Positions 51,701-61,079 of a DNA stretch of 64,000 nt are shown in pieces. Each line of letters starts with the position of its first letter. The first letter of the stretch is position 1. Position numbers and translations under genes: made by a program. The notes beneath the pieces are model-generated. The model did no database searches, had not been told where the DNA came from, and was given only the letters and a program-made list of their open reading frames with translations. Location: the NCBI GenBank assembly GCA_038496675.1, contig CM076649.1, positions 14,308,508 to 14,372,507 on the forward strand, given 5' to 3'. This DNA is from Rachycentron canadum (lineage: Eukaryota; Chordata; Actinopteri; Carangiformes; Rachycentridae).

Positions 51701-54700
51701 TTGCATTGAGAAGCCTGTGAATGTTGGTAAGTGAGTAATGTGATTTTATGAAAACCAGTTTGGTCTTCAGAAATAAATTAGGCATGATGTTCTTAAGTTG
51801 GCAATACAGTACTTTTGCTATGAGTTTTGCGTCTACAATAAGAGGTATGTAGGAGCCACAATCAATAGGATCTTTGTCCTTTGTCATGCTTGACCAAAAA
51901 TACAATAAATGCTTATGAAAGCCTAAGAGCAAACACTTTTTAATGGAGACTAATATCTTGTTAATGCCTCTTATATTAGCTGTTGTGCCAGCTGCTCTTT
52001 TTCCCATACTTGACATACATGACAAACCACAGAAATACAATAGATGCTGTACTGTTTTTTTGGAGATTATCAGTTAAACTCTAATTACAGCCCTTAAAAA
52101 AGGTCAGGTGAATCATTAGAAACATCTCGCTTAACAAGGAAATTAATAGATTCAGTTAAGTATTGCAGTTGTCGCTCTTCCATTTCCATACAACAAAAAG
52201 TCTTTGAGAGTTTCCTACAGATGGGAAGAAGTACAAGACTTAATTAAATGTACTAGTTTCAATAAACTTATCAATGGAATTGAAATTTTATTACAGCTGT
52301 CTTTATCAGACAGCAAGAGGGAGTTCAGTCTCCATGACAGAGATTCTTTCTGATTTAACATAATGGAGGTGTCTAATTGTCTAAATGTGCCTGCAGGTAT
52401 CATGCATGAATTGCCTGCCTGGACTCACTGTTGAACTTTCCTAACAGTGTTCACAGTGTTCATTCCAAATATTTAGGATACAATTGGGAATATTATTCAA
52501 TGTCACTGATATTTAATTTCTATGTTGTGTTTTCCTACTTTTAAATGACAGTGAATTGGAGCTACATTTTATTGGCCATTTGTGGTCAAACAGACAAAAG
52601 ACAAGAAACAAATAATCACTCATCCTTCCAAGTTTTGGTGTCCACCAACTTCAGAGAAAATGTGTGTATTTCTGCTGTTTGGTGCTAGGCCAGTTGAATG
52701 CAGTGAGTTCAACTTTCTCACTAAATACAACTGCTTCTACAAACAATGCTGATGAGAGCAGCAAGAAACAGCCAAAATAGCTGTGGGTCATAAAACCAAA
52801 GCAATGAGCTGAAGGATGCTATGAAGCTCCATATAGCTAAAAGGGAAAGTGCAGTGTGGTGATAAATCTGTGGATTTCTCACTATGAGTGACCCTCTGTT
52901 TATCTGTGAGATATGAAGTAAAGCGGCTTTAACTTCATCATGTTAATTGATTCACTATGGTTATGATATGTGATAAGCTACTAAACCAGAAACACTTTGT
53001 AGATTTTCAGTCTTTCAGTATTTGAAGACCTGCCTTTTGGCATTTTCATATCCCTTTCCACCTCTGCATGACTCCAACATAATGCTAGTCATCCTTTTTT
53101 ATTCTCTCCTGTCTGCTCTGGTGGCTGGTTGATGGCTGGCTTCAGGCAGCCACTTGACCAGTGCATTAAGTGTGTGGATTGACGATGCATGGTGCAGCCA
53201 CCACAAAAATGCCTCTGCCAACAATGGAGTTGGAGTCAGAAACAGAATAAAAAATGATCCATGTATCACACTGGCAGAACTTTTGGACAAGTTTAAAGTT
53301 TTAAAAAATTTCTTACGGTTTTAAAACTCATTGACGTCTGTGAGATGTATAGTTCTCGCTGTAATTTTCCTGGCAGAGTTTTTAGTATTTGGACAAAAGT
53401 GTCTGGAGTATGTTGATGGTACAGTCTTTTTTATTTGAATTTTTGCATTTTTGCTTGGTTGAAAAGTTCCTCTCGAAAATGTCTTATTGGTTTGCCAAGA
53501 AAAGCTAAATTAAAATAATGCCCTGATTTCTCATTTTGCGTCAGCATATTCAGATTGTTAGAGACAGACACACATTTTGGACTTGGAATTTGGACTTCAC
53601 CAAGGGGACACTTTACTTGTCCCCTTGGTGAATGGTGAATGGTGAATTTATTGAATCATTTGATTTGTGTCTTCAGAAGCATTAAATATTTACGATATTA
53701 AAATCAAGGTCTACACACAGCTTCACTTGAGTGACAAACATTTTAAATATGAGCTTTAATCCTGATATGTGCTTCCTAATATGAAAAATTAATGTGGCTG
53801 TAACTCTAGCCTTAATATGTTAATGTCAATGGCTTTCTAGCACTCCAACAATAGTTTTTATTCAGGGATTACACATATTCAAGATCAAGAAGGAGAAGAA
53901 ATAGTTGCTACAGAAAGCTAAGCATATGCTAAGTCACCTGTAAAATCTGCCCCTCCCTGTAAACAGACACATGAAAATCTGGAAAGATTAATTTTGCATT
54001 CTACAGTTTGGTGTTAATGAGTTTTGGGAGAACCCAGGCGTCGGGTGCACTTAGAAGACACCACCTTTCCTCATATCGCTCTGTAGGGAAATTAAGATCT
54101 GCTCTGCTCTTGCAGACAAAACTGTCACTTATAGATCTTGTGTGAAGATGAGATTGTTATGTGTCATATTATGTTAATTCAGAAGTAAGGAATTGTTTGG
54201 ACCTGTATTATAAGATATCAAGATATGAAGTGATACAGTATTAATTATTTGGCTATGTCCATTCAGCATTAGAAGGGATTATATTACCCATGACTATCCT
54301 GCACATGTGATTTGTGTAGGTAATTTCCTACTGACCTACCACTCTTGAACATTGTAATGTTACATGCTGCTCAGATTTAATGCTTGCATTAAATGGAGCT
54401 ATATTTTCAACCTGCCTATAGTAATGTGCAAAGCAGTTCATCCTAGTGCCCCAGACCACTAGAATCAGTTCATTAAAAAGATTTGTTCGAATTGTTTGGT
54501 GCTTGTCCTGAGCTCATAATGCGTATAAGCACTCACTTCCACTGAAACATGGATGAATGGTGCATATTCCCATGCCTTCAACAAACTGTTTTTAATTACT
54601 GATATTTCAAGGGTTTTCTAATGGGATATCAGAGATGAATACTGGTTTATAGTGACTTTCATTTTTTTTTTAAACTGATCTACAGTTCGGCACTACTCTT

Positions 54701-56945
54701 GAACTTACTGGGCCTGAGTCCAGCAGTTTGAGCCAATCACTGGCCCTCAGGGTTTCTGATCACTGTGTGAACAAATTACTGAACATGCACTGTAGTCTTG
54801 CAGTGAAAGTAGTGAGTGACTGTGTCCTTGCACATTCGCTCGGATGAACTGAGAGATGAACGGATCGTTTCAGGAAGTGATTCGGTTCAGTTTGTTCACC
54901 CGAAAGACTTCATTCTTTTGAACAAATCGTTTGTGAACGTACTTAGCCACCGCTCTGTGCTGCTTATGATATACTAACTGGTGGTAGCAATATGAGTGTA
55001 TTCTGCATTTTTGTAATTTACTGTGAAATTGACTGCGCCAATGTGGTGTTAGAAGTGAAACAGTGACTGTGTGGCAGGTCAAAGTGGCAGCTCACACAGT
55101 ATATTATTATATATTATATATATTATATTTCTGCTTTCTATGCATGTCAAACAAGCATGAAAGTGTATATGTTTTATTTAACATGTGCCAGTGATGCCAC
55201 CAGGTCTGTTACTATGCGTTATGATCAATGAAAGTCACATTAAACAGAATATCTAAATGTCCCATAGTCTTTTAATAAATTGTTTATTTGATAATTGGTT
55301 TATGGTTGAGTTAAGTAATGTAACATCCTTGAACTCTAAGGCAATGGTTGTCCTTGGACCAGAACAACCAAATATTATCTTGTCTAAGGCTAATTTAACA
55401 CCTTCTGTTTTCACCATCTTATTAGTGGAATCTTATAAGTTGCTTGTGGCAGTTTTGCACCTCTGGTACAAGGACATTAATTTCTGTTGAAATACACTTG
55501 TATGATAAAACCCTGACTCTTCTCTTCTTTAACAGGACACTATGATATTCAGTGCACAGGATTTTTTTAGAAGAATGTGTTGAATAATGACTGGTCTCAA
55601 TCGAAGCCAAGCCCACATCTTTAATGATTGTGTATTCCTCCAGATACCTCCCAGCAGTTGTGCCTCAAGTGGCACTGGTCACCATATTCTGTGGGTTTAG
55701 AGATGTTTAAGTGATCCATGAATAAATCTTTGAGATTTCATTTTGACGTCTATGTAAAAAGTAAGGCAGTGGTCTGTTCATTTTAGGGAAAAATACATAA
55801 AAAATTACATTTAAATATATCGTAGCCATCCCACTGCTTTAATCTTAAATCTAATCTTGTCTTAGATACTTCACAGTTTGAGAATGGCTGCAAACATTTT
55901 GGATAATGTAAATACACAACTCAAAAAAATCTACAACAATATTCTGGCCTCATTTATTGTGGAAAAGTTGCATATTATAACTTTAAATTTCACTTTTGCC
56001 AGTTAATTCACTATGCAATATGTGTTTTAAGTTGCAATAGACTTCCTTTCACCCTCACCACAAACATTAAGGTCCAAACCTGACCCAACCAATAGCGTTC
56101 CTGTGTGCTGTGTATGTGTTGTTGTGTCAAGCTCCTGTGAACAAAATAAGTGGGCATACAGAATGTATGGGATGGATTGATGAGCCAGTTCAGTCTTTTG
56201 TGTGAATTATTGTATTTTCCAGCAATGTTTATACCTGTGGCTGGAGGGTGGCCACAGATCAGAACGTTTGACTGACTCCTTTTGTTCTGTAGATTAATGA
56301 GGTGAGTCATACACTTCTTACTTTTGTGAACTTCTTCACCACAATACAAACCGCCTGGAGCGATTTTTTATCTGTTCATGTCTGCGTGCATCTGTTCATA
56401 ACTTTCCATTGGCTTAGTATGCAGTCATGCCATCGTTAAATTTTGTATCTCATTAAATCTGAATGCATCATTAATCATCAACCAAAGACTTATTTAACCC
56501 TTTCTTAAGATTAGTTGAACTCTTTTACACTATTTACATGATTCATAGTCTCATTTCTTTTTCTGATTTTAACAGCTATTATATCTCATTTGTGAACCAC
56601 ATTAGGAAAAGAAAAAAAAAGTATATGATTACTTAATGCACGATGCTATTCACCGACCTCCTGCCCTCTTTTCTTGTTCCCTACTGAGCCATTGCCTTTT
56701 CACTGCAGCACACTTGTCACTACACGGATGGCTAACACACAAGAACTGTGGACTCTGTGCCACCATTCATTAAATCACGCACACTCGGCTGTGACGTCAC
56801 GCTCTGCAGGCCTTTGGCAAATTAAAGACTAAACAACAAATTACACACAACATGAAAACTGACTTATAGTAACAAAAACATATTTCAAATGAGAATTATA
56901 TACAAAAGAAAGAAGGATGAAAATAGAATATAAGTACGTAGGGAC

Positions 56946-56993
<48 letters not shown>

Positions 56994-57899
56994 CAATTTA
57001 TATGATTATCATCAAATGACTTTGTCTGCTGGCAGGAAGGCAATATATCTTCTCTAATCTCCTCAGCTATGCTTACTGACTACAGAATACCACTGTTAAG
57101 CATATCAGTATTCTCCTTTAATGTCTTTGTCCTACAAAGTACTTTGTGTGTCGATTGTCACGGGTGTGAGAACTATCGCAGTGTCATTGTCAGTGTGTAT
57201 CTATGTGACAGATTTCCTCATACAAAGTCTCTCCCAAGGATTTAAGCAGGGGTGGTGAAGGGCCATTGGTGCCCTAAGCTGTGGACAATTGTCCTTAATG
57301 GCTCATCCGCTTCTTGATATGATGAATAATGACCGGATGTTTCAGTCCTGCCAACCGTGATGGGCTGAAGTCGCCAGTCTGACCTTCATGGAGTCTGCCA
57401 AGAACTAGGATATTAGGTCACATGTTTCACATTGGTGAGAGTGGCCATTTAATCCAGTTTCATCTGTAATGCATTGTGCTATTTGCGACGACAAAATAGA
57501 TGTGGAATTGAATAATGCAGTTACAAGCCGTTAAAGTGATAGCTTTGATTTTTATGGCAGAGGGTGCTAGTCAATACTCATAGATGTAGTGTATTTGGCT
57601 GTATTGTGTTGTATGTCATGAAACAGTCCCATGAATCAGGCCCTATATATGATAAAGGCCATGTATACACAAAAGAGTGAACACCTAAAAGACAGGATCT
57701 ATGATACACACAATAATACACATTTCTTTCTCCCACATCTCAGTGCGACTACTAATAACATACTCATTCCTACTGCTGACAACAATTCACTTCTGTGCCG
57801 GCTCTTTATCATACAGATTCATACACATACTCACACACATCGAGGCTTATAAATATTCAGCAGTGTACACCTTCACAGACTGTAATGAGCTGCAGCTTT

Positions 57900-57959
<60 letters not shown>

Positions 57960-58022
57960 CTGCAGCATGGGTAGTGTCTGGAAGAGAAACGTCCTGTGCC
58001 TTCAGAGACCAGTGTGAAGAAC

Positions 58023-58053
<31 letters not shown>

Positions 58054-60356
58054 ACACACACAGATCTAAAGCAGATTTTTCTTTTCTTTCTAGAGCATAA
58101 CCTGCTGCCAGTCAGAAATTGCTGAAAATAAACTTTGGAGCAGAAGGAAAAGTCTTGATGCAGTGTGTCTTGTTGTGAGGTTAACCAGCACCTTTCCTAC
58201 TCCATATATATACACACACAGAAAAGCACTTTGTGTTCCTCTGTAAAGAATATATACTGTACAAACATTTGCAACCTTATCCACAACCTTCTGAAATCCC
58301 ACTGGTTTGGTGAGTTGAGTGCAGTGCCATGTATACTTTAATCCCCTGAGGCCATGGTGGAAGAAGACCTGCAGCTGGAGCTTTGCTGGGGCTTGATTGT
58401 TGGCTGTGAATGAGTGAGGTCTCCATCTACTGCCCTACACTGAGTGACCCCACTAGAAAGCACCTGGGTGGAGAGCCTGTGGAATTATTGATGAGCCACC
58501 TGCGGTATTGTGTATGAGTAAATCTTTGTGTATGTGACCTCATGATGCATTATTTATAGGGGATTTTTCGCCACGCAATTTATGTCAGTAGAATTTACAG
58601 TTGGCTTGACAGGGTTAAGGAAATAAATGTGATGTGCCACCTCTTCCTTCAGCAAATATTTGCTTCCAGATGAGTTTTTATTTGTTGTTTCCTGGACCGT
58701 GATGTAATGTTCTAATATGGCGCACAATATGATTTAGACAGCTGAGTAAGAGCAGAGCGTCTCATAGACATGGTAACATTGATCGCATATCAAAATGTTT
58801 TTATTTGATTTGTGAAAACAGTTAAGGAGACGTCACCTGCTGTCTCGTACAAATGTTGCGTACCCTCACAGTTGGACGCATCAAGAGTGAAACAAACACA
58901 ATAATTTGAGTTCCTCTACATCAGCTTCGAGCTCCTTTTTGTCTAGTCATTTACTTCTGTCGATAAAGAAATGTGTGAAATTGGAAAAGATGTGGATTGT
59001 GTCACACTTTTCCCGGTTCATTGCTTTATTCCATCTGTATTTATGTAGGAGATAGTGTGTTGTGGATGCAAACAGCATGTAAAATAAACCAAATACAACT
59101 GTAAACAATTTCTCTTATTTCAATCAAGAGAAAGAGAAAGAGGAGTACAGTGGGCAGAGAGAGGGTGGAGTCTTTGTGTGTTTGTGTGTTAGATTTCACA
59201 TTAATTGGGATGCGCAATGAAAACATGCACCCTGTGTGTGCACGGTTTCATACATGAGAATTTTTATGGTGCTTTGGCCAGTTTCAATATTAATTCAATA
59301 TAAGGCTTTACAGTCCTTGTGTGAGAAATTTTGTTCCATGCTCTGGTTGTTGAGATGTTTCAGTCAAAGTGATGGACTGACCAGTTGACCCTCAGACTGA
59401 CATTGTCATGCCAACAGCCATGCCACAAGCGTGATCTTGTCAATAGGCCGGTAATCACACAGCAATGACACAGAAACATTTGGAAATGTCTCTGATATGT
59501 ATACTGTTTGTTTCCAGGGGTTGGTGATAGAACGAATCGGGAGGAAGCCCCTCCTCATATTTGGTTTCTCTGCTATGGCCTTCTTCTTCAGCCTACTTAC
59601 AGTGTTCCTCAATTTCCAGGTAAGCTGCTCTCCCTGCTCTTTACTGACTTCTTTCTAGTGAATACGCTCAGTACATATAGATGCTCAGTCCTGTGGCACA
59701 ATTATAATGTGATCAAATTATCATCAGATTCCTATTCTGCAGTAGCCCTGAGAGCTCAGGGCACTGCAACTTAAGAAAACATGCAAAGAGACAAAACACA
59801 AATTCACGATTGATAATCAATTTGACAACACATATGCTGCAAATATTCATAATAGCAAATATGCAAATGCACTGTAAATACTCAATACCTGATGGAAGTG
59901 TTTCAAACAGACACAAAAAAGTGATGCCTGTGTGGATCACTGGGTAGATGGTGTACTATTTGAGTCTGTGACTCTTTGCTGCGGGTCATTCCTTCTCCCC
60001 GGCTTTCTCTCTCTCCCTGACTTTCCTTTGCTATCATTATACATCCACGTGCACTGTGTTGTTCAATGCTTTTATATTCCAAAGTTACAAATCATCCTGT
60101 CTTATGCATCAGACATTATCAATACTTTAATATATACATGCTCATGAGAACAATGCAAAAAAAGAAAAATGCTTTAAAATCATATAAATATATTGATTAC
60201 GTTATTTATGTGGTCTAATATAGAATATAAGATATAGTGCAACATTATCTCTCTCTCTTTCTCTCTCTCTCTCTTCTCAGGACAGTGTGTCATGGATGCC
60301 CTACCTCAGTTACATCTGTATACTGGCTGTGATTGCATCCTTTTGCTCTGGGCCAG
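19276..60356 (+). CDS. slc2a9: Solute carrier family 2 member 9 (GLUT9), 3' end outside window, 10 coding exons seen
   Basis: GLUT9 is a class II facilitative transporter of the major facilitator superfamily. The mammalian protein moves urate (and possibly hexoses) across kidney and liver plasma membranes. Exons seen: 19276-19338, 22371-22472, 27531-27691, 30691-30815, 31207-31352, 40334-40466, 46226-46413, 49775-49885, 59518-59619 and 60281-60356. They make 1207 nt in one continuous frame, about 402 residues. Motifs: SSFLYGYN in TM1 (39-46), a sequon NKT in the first outer loop (62-64), GRK after TM2 (108-110), GRFIMG in TM4 (142-147), EISP with RG before TM5 (163-171), PESPR after TM6 (225-229), QLCGLNAIW with the class II NAI triplet in TM7 (300-308), GRKP after TM8 (351-354) and CSGPG in TM10 (399-403). 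TM11-12 and the tail are missing and should lie past 64000. Position just downstream of wdr1 matches the human order and supports orthology; other class II GLUTs (5, 7, 11) fit less well. Confidence 0.95.
19339..22370 (+). other. slc2a9: slc2a9 intron 1
   Basis: A 3.0-kb intron. It has a 13-bp perfect hairpin at 20834-20867. Open frames up to 124 codons (21027-21401) have no recognisable domain. No gene supported. Confidence 0.8.
20834..20867. repeat. Perfect snap-back hairpin, 13-bp stem
   Basis: Left arm 20834-20846 and right arm 20855-20867 are exact reverse complements around an 8-nt loop, in slc2a9 intron 1. Confidence 0.85.
22371..22472 (+). CDS. slc2a9: slc2a9 coding exon 2
   Basis: Residues 22-55: transmembrane helix 1, with GALGSSFLYGYNLSVVNAP nearly identical to mammalian GLUT9. 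The acceptor is CCCAATAG and the donor is GTGAGT, phase 0. Confidence 0.95.
26607..26650. repeat. Poly-A / poly-C / poly-A block
   Basis: An A run, a short GACAA spacer, 13 or so C, then 12 or so A. Likely prone to assembly and sequencing error. Confidence 0.85.
26891..27296 (+). mobile_element. Tc1/mariner-like transposon, 5' part (TIR and transposase N-terminal remnant)
   Basis: Starts CAGTGCATTTGGA directly after a TA dinucleotide, as in fish Tc1-like elements. An imperfect terminal repeat follows, with the typical ACCCCATAATGA word (26988-26999) and CCTGTGGTAAAT (27098-27109). It ends in a decayed reading frame around 27190-27290 that resembles the first residues of Tc1 transposase (RDRIVLRLRSGE). 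It breaks off at about 27296. Identified from remembered family sequence. Confidence 0.75.
27306..27440 (-). mobile_element. Tc1-like transposase internal fragment, inverted
   Basis: This stretch resembles the minus strand of the middle of a Tc1-like transposase gene (words such as CCTGGTTTTCTCCA and GAGTCCTCTAGGTGC on the + strand). It sits directly after the plus-oriented 5' part of a Tc1 element, so the two pieces face each other. Not coding. Ends about 90 bp before slc2a9 exon 3; the right edge is blurred. Confidence 0.65.
27531..27691 (+). CDS. slc2a9: slc2a9 coding exon 3
   Basis: Residues 56-108: outer loop 1 with YIKAFYNKTW (sequon NKT where human has NES) and helix 2, LLWSITVSIFAIGGLLGAL, ending KVLG. 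The donor GTGAGT splits the Arg of the GRK motif. Confidence 0.96.
27692..30690 (+). other. slc2a9: slc2a9 intron 3
   Basis: A 3.0-kb intron. It carries one copy of a dispersed repeat (28553-28626), a GGCA-rich patch near 28817-28850 and a purine-rich stretch from 28900 to 29110. No gene supported. Confidence 0.8.
28553..28626 (+). repeat. Dispersed repeat, copy 1
   Basis: About 75 bp starting ACTTAAGAAAAC and ending GTGCTGCAAA. A related copy lies at 59769-59844 in the same orientation; shared words include GACAAAACACAA and GACAACACA. Family not identified. Confidence 0.65.
30691..30815 (+). CDS. slc2a9: slc2a9 coding exon 4
   Basis: Residues 109-150: completes the GRK motif, then helix 3 (NNSFAVIAALLLSLG) and helix 4 (FEMLIIGRFIMGVDSG). 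Confidence 0.95.
30846..30884. repeat. (AT)n microsatellite
   Basis: About 19 AT units starting 30 bp after the exon 4 donor in the short (391-bp) intron 4. Confidence 0.95.
31207..31352 (+). CDS. slc2a9: slc2a9 coding exon 5
   Basis: Residues 151-199: ALPMYLGEISPRHIRGSIGQ before helix 5, and GVFTGQVLGLPQLLG. The GE of YLGE is SE in human GLUT9. Donor GTCAGT, phase 0. Confidence 0.95.
33989..34717. mobile_element. Non-autonomous DNA transposon with long terminal inverted repeats (Tc1/mariner-like termini)
   Basis: The left end begins CAGTACTGTGCAAAAGTC, a terminus type I associate with vertebrate Tc1/mariner-like elements. Roughly 33989-34160 is mirrored by 34483-34717: for example TTGAGCAATAGCAGGAACCT at 34121-34140 recurs in reverse complement at 34519-34538, and ATTTGTTGTTTTAT near 34021 recurs inverted near 34690. 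The right end lacks about 20 bp next to the terminus. The 320-bp centre has no transposase frame. No TA target duplication is visible at the edges. Confidence 0.8.
34892..34914. repeat. Poly-T homopolymer
   Basis: About 23 T in slc2a9 intron 5. Confidence 0.9.
38476..38520 (+). repeat. 17-bp tandem repeat
   Basis: AGGTTAAAGTTTGTTGA occurs twice exactly (38476-38492 and 38493-38509), followed by a partial third unit. Confidence 0.9.
38592..38669. repeat. (TG)n microsatellite
   Basis: About 39 uninterrupted TG units, the longest simple repeat in the window. Confidence 0.97.
40334..40466 (+). CDS. slc2a9: slc2a9 coding exon 6
   Basis: Residues 200-243: helix 6 (WNYLFSFLAFPAFLQLCVLPF) and the cytosolic PESPRYLLMERRDEAGAEK motif that opens the large central loop. 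The donor GTATTG is weak but the frame joins correctly. Confidence 0.95.
41887..41924. repeat. Perfect hairpin plus adjacent 12-bp palindrome
   Basis: CACCACAGGTG at 41887-41897 is the exact reverse complement of 41902-41912, with a 4-nt loop. It is followed directly by the palindrome CTCTATATAGAG at 41913-41924. Confidence 0.85.
41979..41998. repeat. (ATG)n microsatellite
   Basis: About six ATG units. Confidence 0.85.
46226..46413 (+). CDS. slc2a9: slc2a9 coding exon 7
   Basis: Residues 244-306: the central loop helices (FQRFLGKKDVSEELEEVHAE) and most of helix 7, ending ACYQLCGLNA. The class II NAI triplet is split by the exon 7/8 junction. The acceptor follows a TGTTTGTG-rich tract rather than pure pyrimidines. 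Confidence 0.96.
48671..48728. repeat. (GATA)n microsatellite
   Basis: About 14 GATA units, followed by TCAATTT, the same right flank as the array at 56947. Confidence 0.95.
49279..49602 (-). pseudogene. Possible LINE ORF2 C-terminal remnant
   Basis: A 107-codon antisense frame contains LIWSDKRPTIHK and, later, GLAYFNHP. The spacing resembles the region after the reverse transcriptase in L1-type ORF2, where FIW-xx-KRPRI is followed by GGLALPN. The similarity is weak and from memory only; it may be chance. It ends about 170 bp before slc2a9 exon 8. Confidence 0.25.
49775..49885 (+). CDS. slc2a9: slc2a9 coding exon 8
   Basis: Residues 307-343: IWYYTNGILREAGF completes helix 7, then LPYITLSTGAIETLAAIIS for helix 8. 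Human has WFYTN where this has WYYTN. Phase 0 at both ends; donor GTAAGT. Confidence 0.96.
50965..52403 (-). pseudogene. Decayed L1/Tx1-like LINE ORF2 (reverse transcriptase)
   Basis: Read on the minus strand, this stretch shows reverse-transcriptase motifs in order: DCGSYIPL and VDAKLIAKVL (about 51810-51870), SLDTKKIFDQIEWEYFFELL (about 51600-51670), SLYADDILLIL with the YADD catalytic box at 51455-51466, and FIWAGKRVSKGF near 51080. The motifs fall in different frames separated by stops and shifts, so the copy is dead. Spacing and wording fit the L1/Tx1 group of non-LTR retrotransposons. The endonuclease domain and the 3' tail were not identified. Confidence 0.85.
53596..53632. repeat. Perfect snap-back hairpin, 15-bp stem
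   Basis: TTCACCAAGGGGACA (53596-53610) and its exact reverse complement (53618-53632) flank a 7-nt loop. The right arm is followed by two further GGTGAAT-type words. Confidence 0.9.
54830..54945. repeat. GAAC/GTTC-rich possible transposon end
   Basis: Dense, partly inverted words (GAACGGATCGTTT, TTCGGTTCAG, AACAAATCGTTTGTGAACG) resemble a repeat type I remember from fish genomes with GAACGAATC motifs. Boundaries and family are uncertain. Confidence 0.35.
56947..56993. repeat. (GATA)n microsatellite
   Basis: About 12 GATA units followed by CAATTTA. Confidence 0.95.
57905..57956. repeat. (TG)n microsatellite
   Basis: About 26 TG units; a (CA)n array lies 66 bp downstream. Confidence 0.96.
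58022..58050. repeat. (CA)n microsatellite
   Basis: About 14 CA units, complementary to the upstream (TG)n array. Confidence 0.95.
59518..59619 (+). CDS. slc2a9: slc2a9 coding exon 9
   Basis: Residues 344-377: GLVIERIGRKPLLIFGF (loop after helix 8, with the GRKP motif) and helix 9, ending TVFLNFQ. The acceptor is TTTCCAG and the donor is GTAAGC, phase 0. Confidence 0.95.
59769..59844 (+). repeat. Dispersed repeat, copy 2
   Basis: Starts ACTTAAGAAAACATGCAAA and ends ATGCTGCAAA. It aligns along its length with 28553-28626, with small indels. Confidence 0.65.
60247..60278 (+). promoter_or_regulatory. slc2a9: CT-microsatellite polypyrimidine tract at exon 10 acceptor
   Basis: A nearly pure CT repeat of about 30 nt runs directly into the TTCTCAG acceptor, so a length-variable simple repeat is serving as the splicing pyrimidine tract. 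Confidence 0.8.
60281..60356 (+). CDS. slc2a9: slc2a9 coding exon 10
   Basis: Residues 378-402: DSVSWMPYLSYICILAVIAS, then FCSGPG, the first half of helix 10. The donor GTAAAA leaves one base of a Gly codon for the next exon, which in other species continues GIPFILTGE. That exon is not seen in the remaining 3.6 kb. Confidence 0.94.
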
Positions 60357-61048
60357 GTAAAACTACTGACCTACATTACTAGCTCAGATTTTCTCTTTTT
60401 TCTTACTGTCTCTTTGTTCATTTTCACTTTTTTGTATTGCAATCCTTCATTAGTGCATCACTTCACTTAAAAGAGATTGAATAAATACCCAGATTTTATC
60501 AGATTGTTGGCTGTAGTTCAGTGAAGTAGTTGAATTATTGATGTGAGCGAACCTGCTGTGGTCCAGTCATTAACTTTTAAAACGAGCAAAGGGACACAGA
60601 GTTGCAGAGAGAGTTGCAGTGCCTTTCAAACTACTTTTAGCAATAGGAATAATCATCCAACTGGTGTGTTGGTAATTAGAATCACAGTAAAAAGTGCAAT
60701 CATACATTAGCATAATGAACAGGTGCCATACACAATATATATGACATAGCACCATAAATGCACCGGGGACAGGGTGAGCGGGCTCAGTGGGTCCTGATGG
60801 GAGGTTGACTTTGAATTTCAAGGTGAGGCTGTGGCTGTCATCACACATATACATTCCCTGTGCATAACAATGTCTCCAGGGAGTGTTCATCCAACAAAGT
60901 GTGTCAGGATGAGATTAGAACAGTGGCGCATGAGAACGTGTGGGAAAATGGATCACATACAGAACAATACAAGATGTTCAATTATTTTTCTCTAACCTGG
61001 AAATCATGATCTTAAATCAAGAGAAGCAAGGGAACACAGAAAGGTGAA

Positions 61049-61079
61049 ACACACACACGCACACACACACACACACACA
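61049..61079. repeat. (CA)n microsatellite
   Basis: About 15 CA units with one CG interruption. Confidence 0.92.

Larger units (their letters stand above)
49886..59517 (+). other. slc2a9: slc2a9 intron 8
   Basis: A 9.6-kb intron, the longest seen. It holds the antisense L1/Tx1-like LINE remnant (about 50965-52403), a 15-bp hairpin (53596-53632), a GTTC/GAAC-rich possible repeat (54830-54945), a GATA array (56947-56993) and facing TG and CA arrays (57905-58050). No host gene supported. Confidence 0.8.
59620..60280 (+). other. slc2a9: slc2a9 intron 9
   Basis: A 661-bp intron with the second copy of the dispersed repeat (59769-59844) and a CT-rich tract that forms the exon 10 acceptor. Confidence 0.85.

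Noticed and set aside
57701..58069. 122-codon open frame ending in Cys-Val and Thr-His repeats
   Set aside because: The repeats are direct translations of the TG and CA microsatellites.
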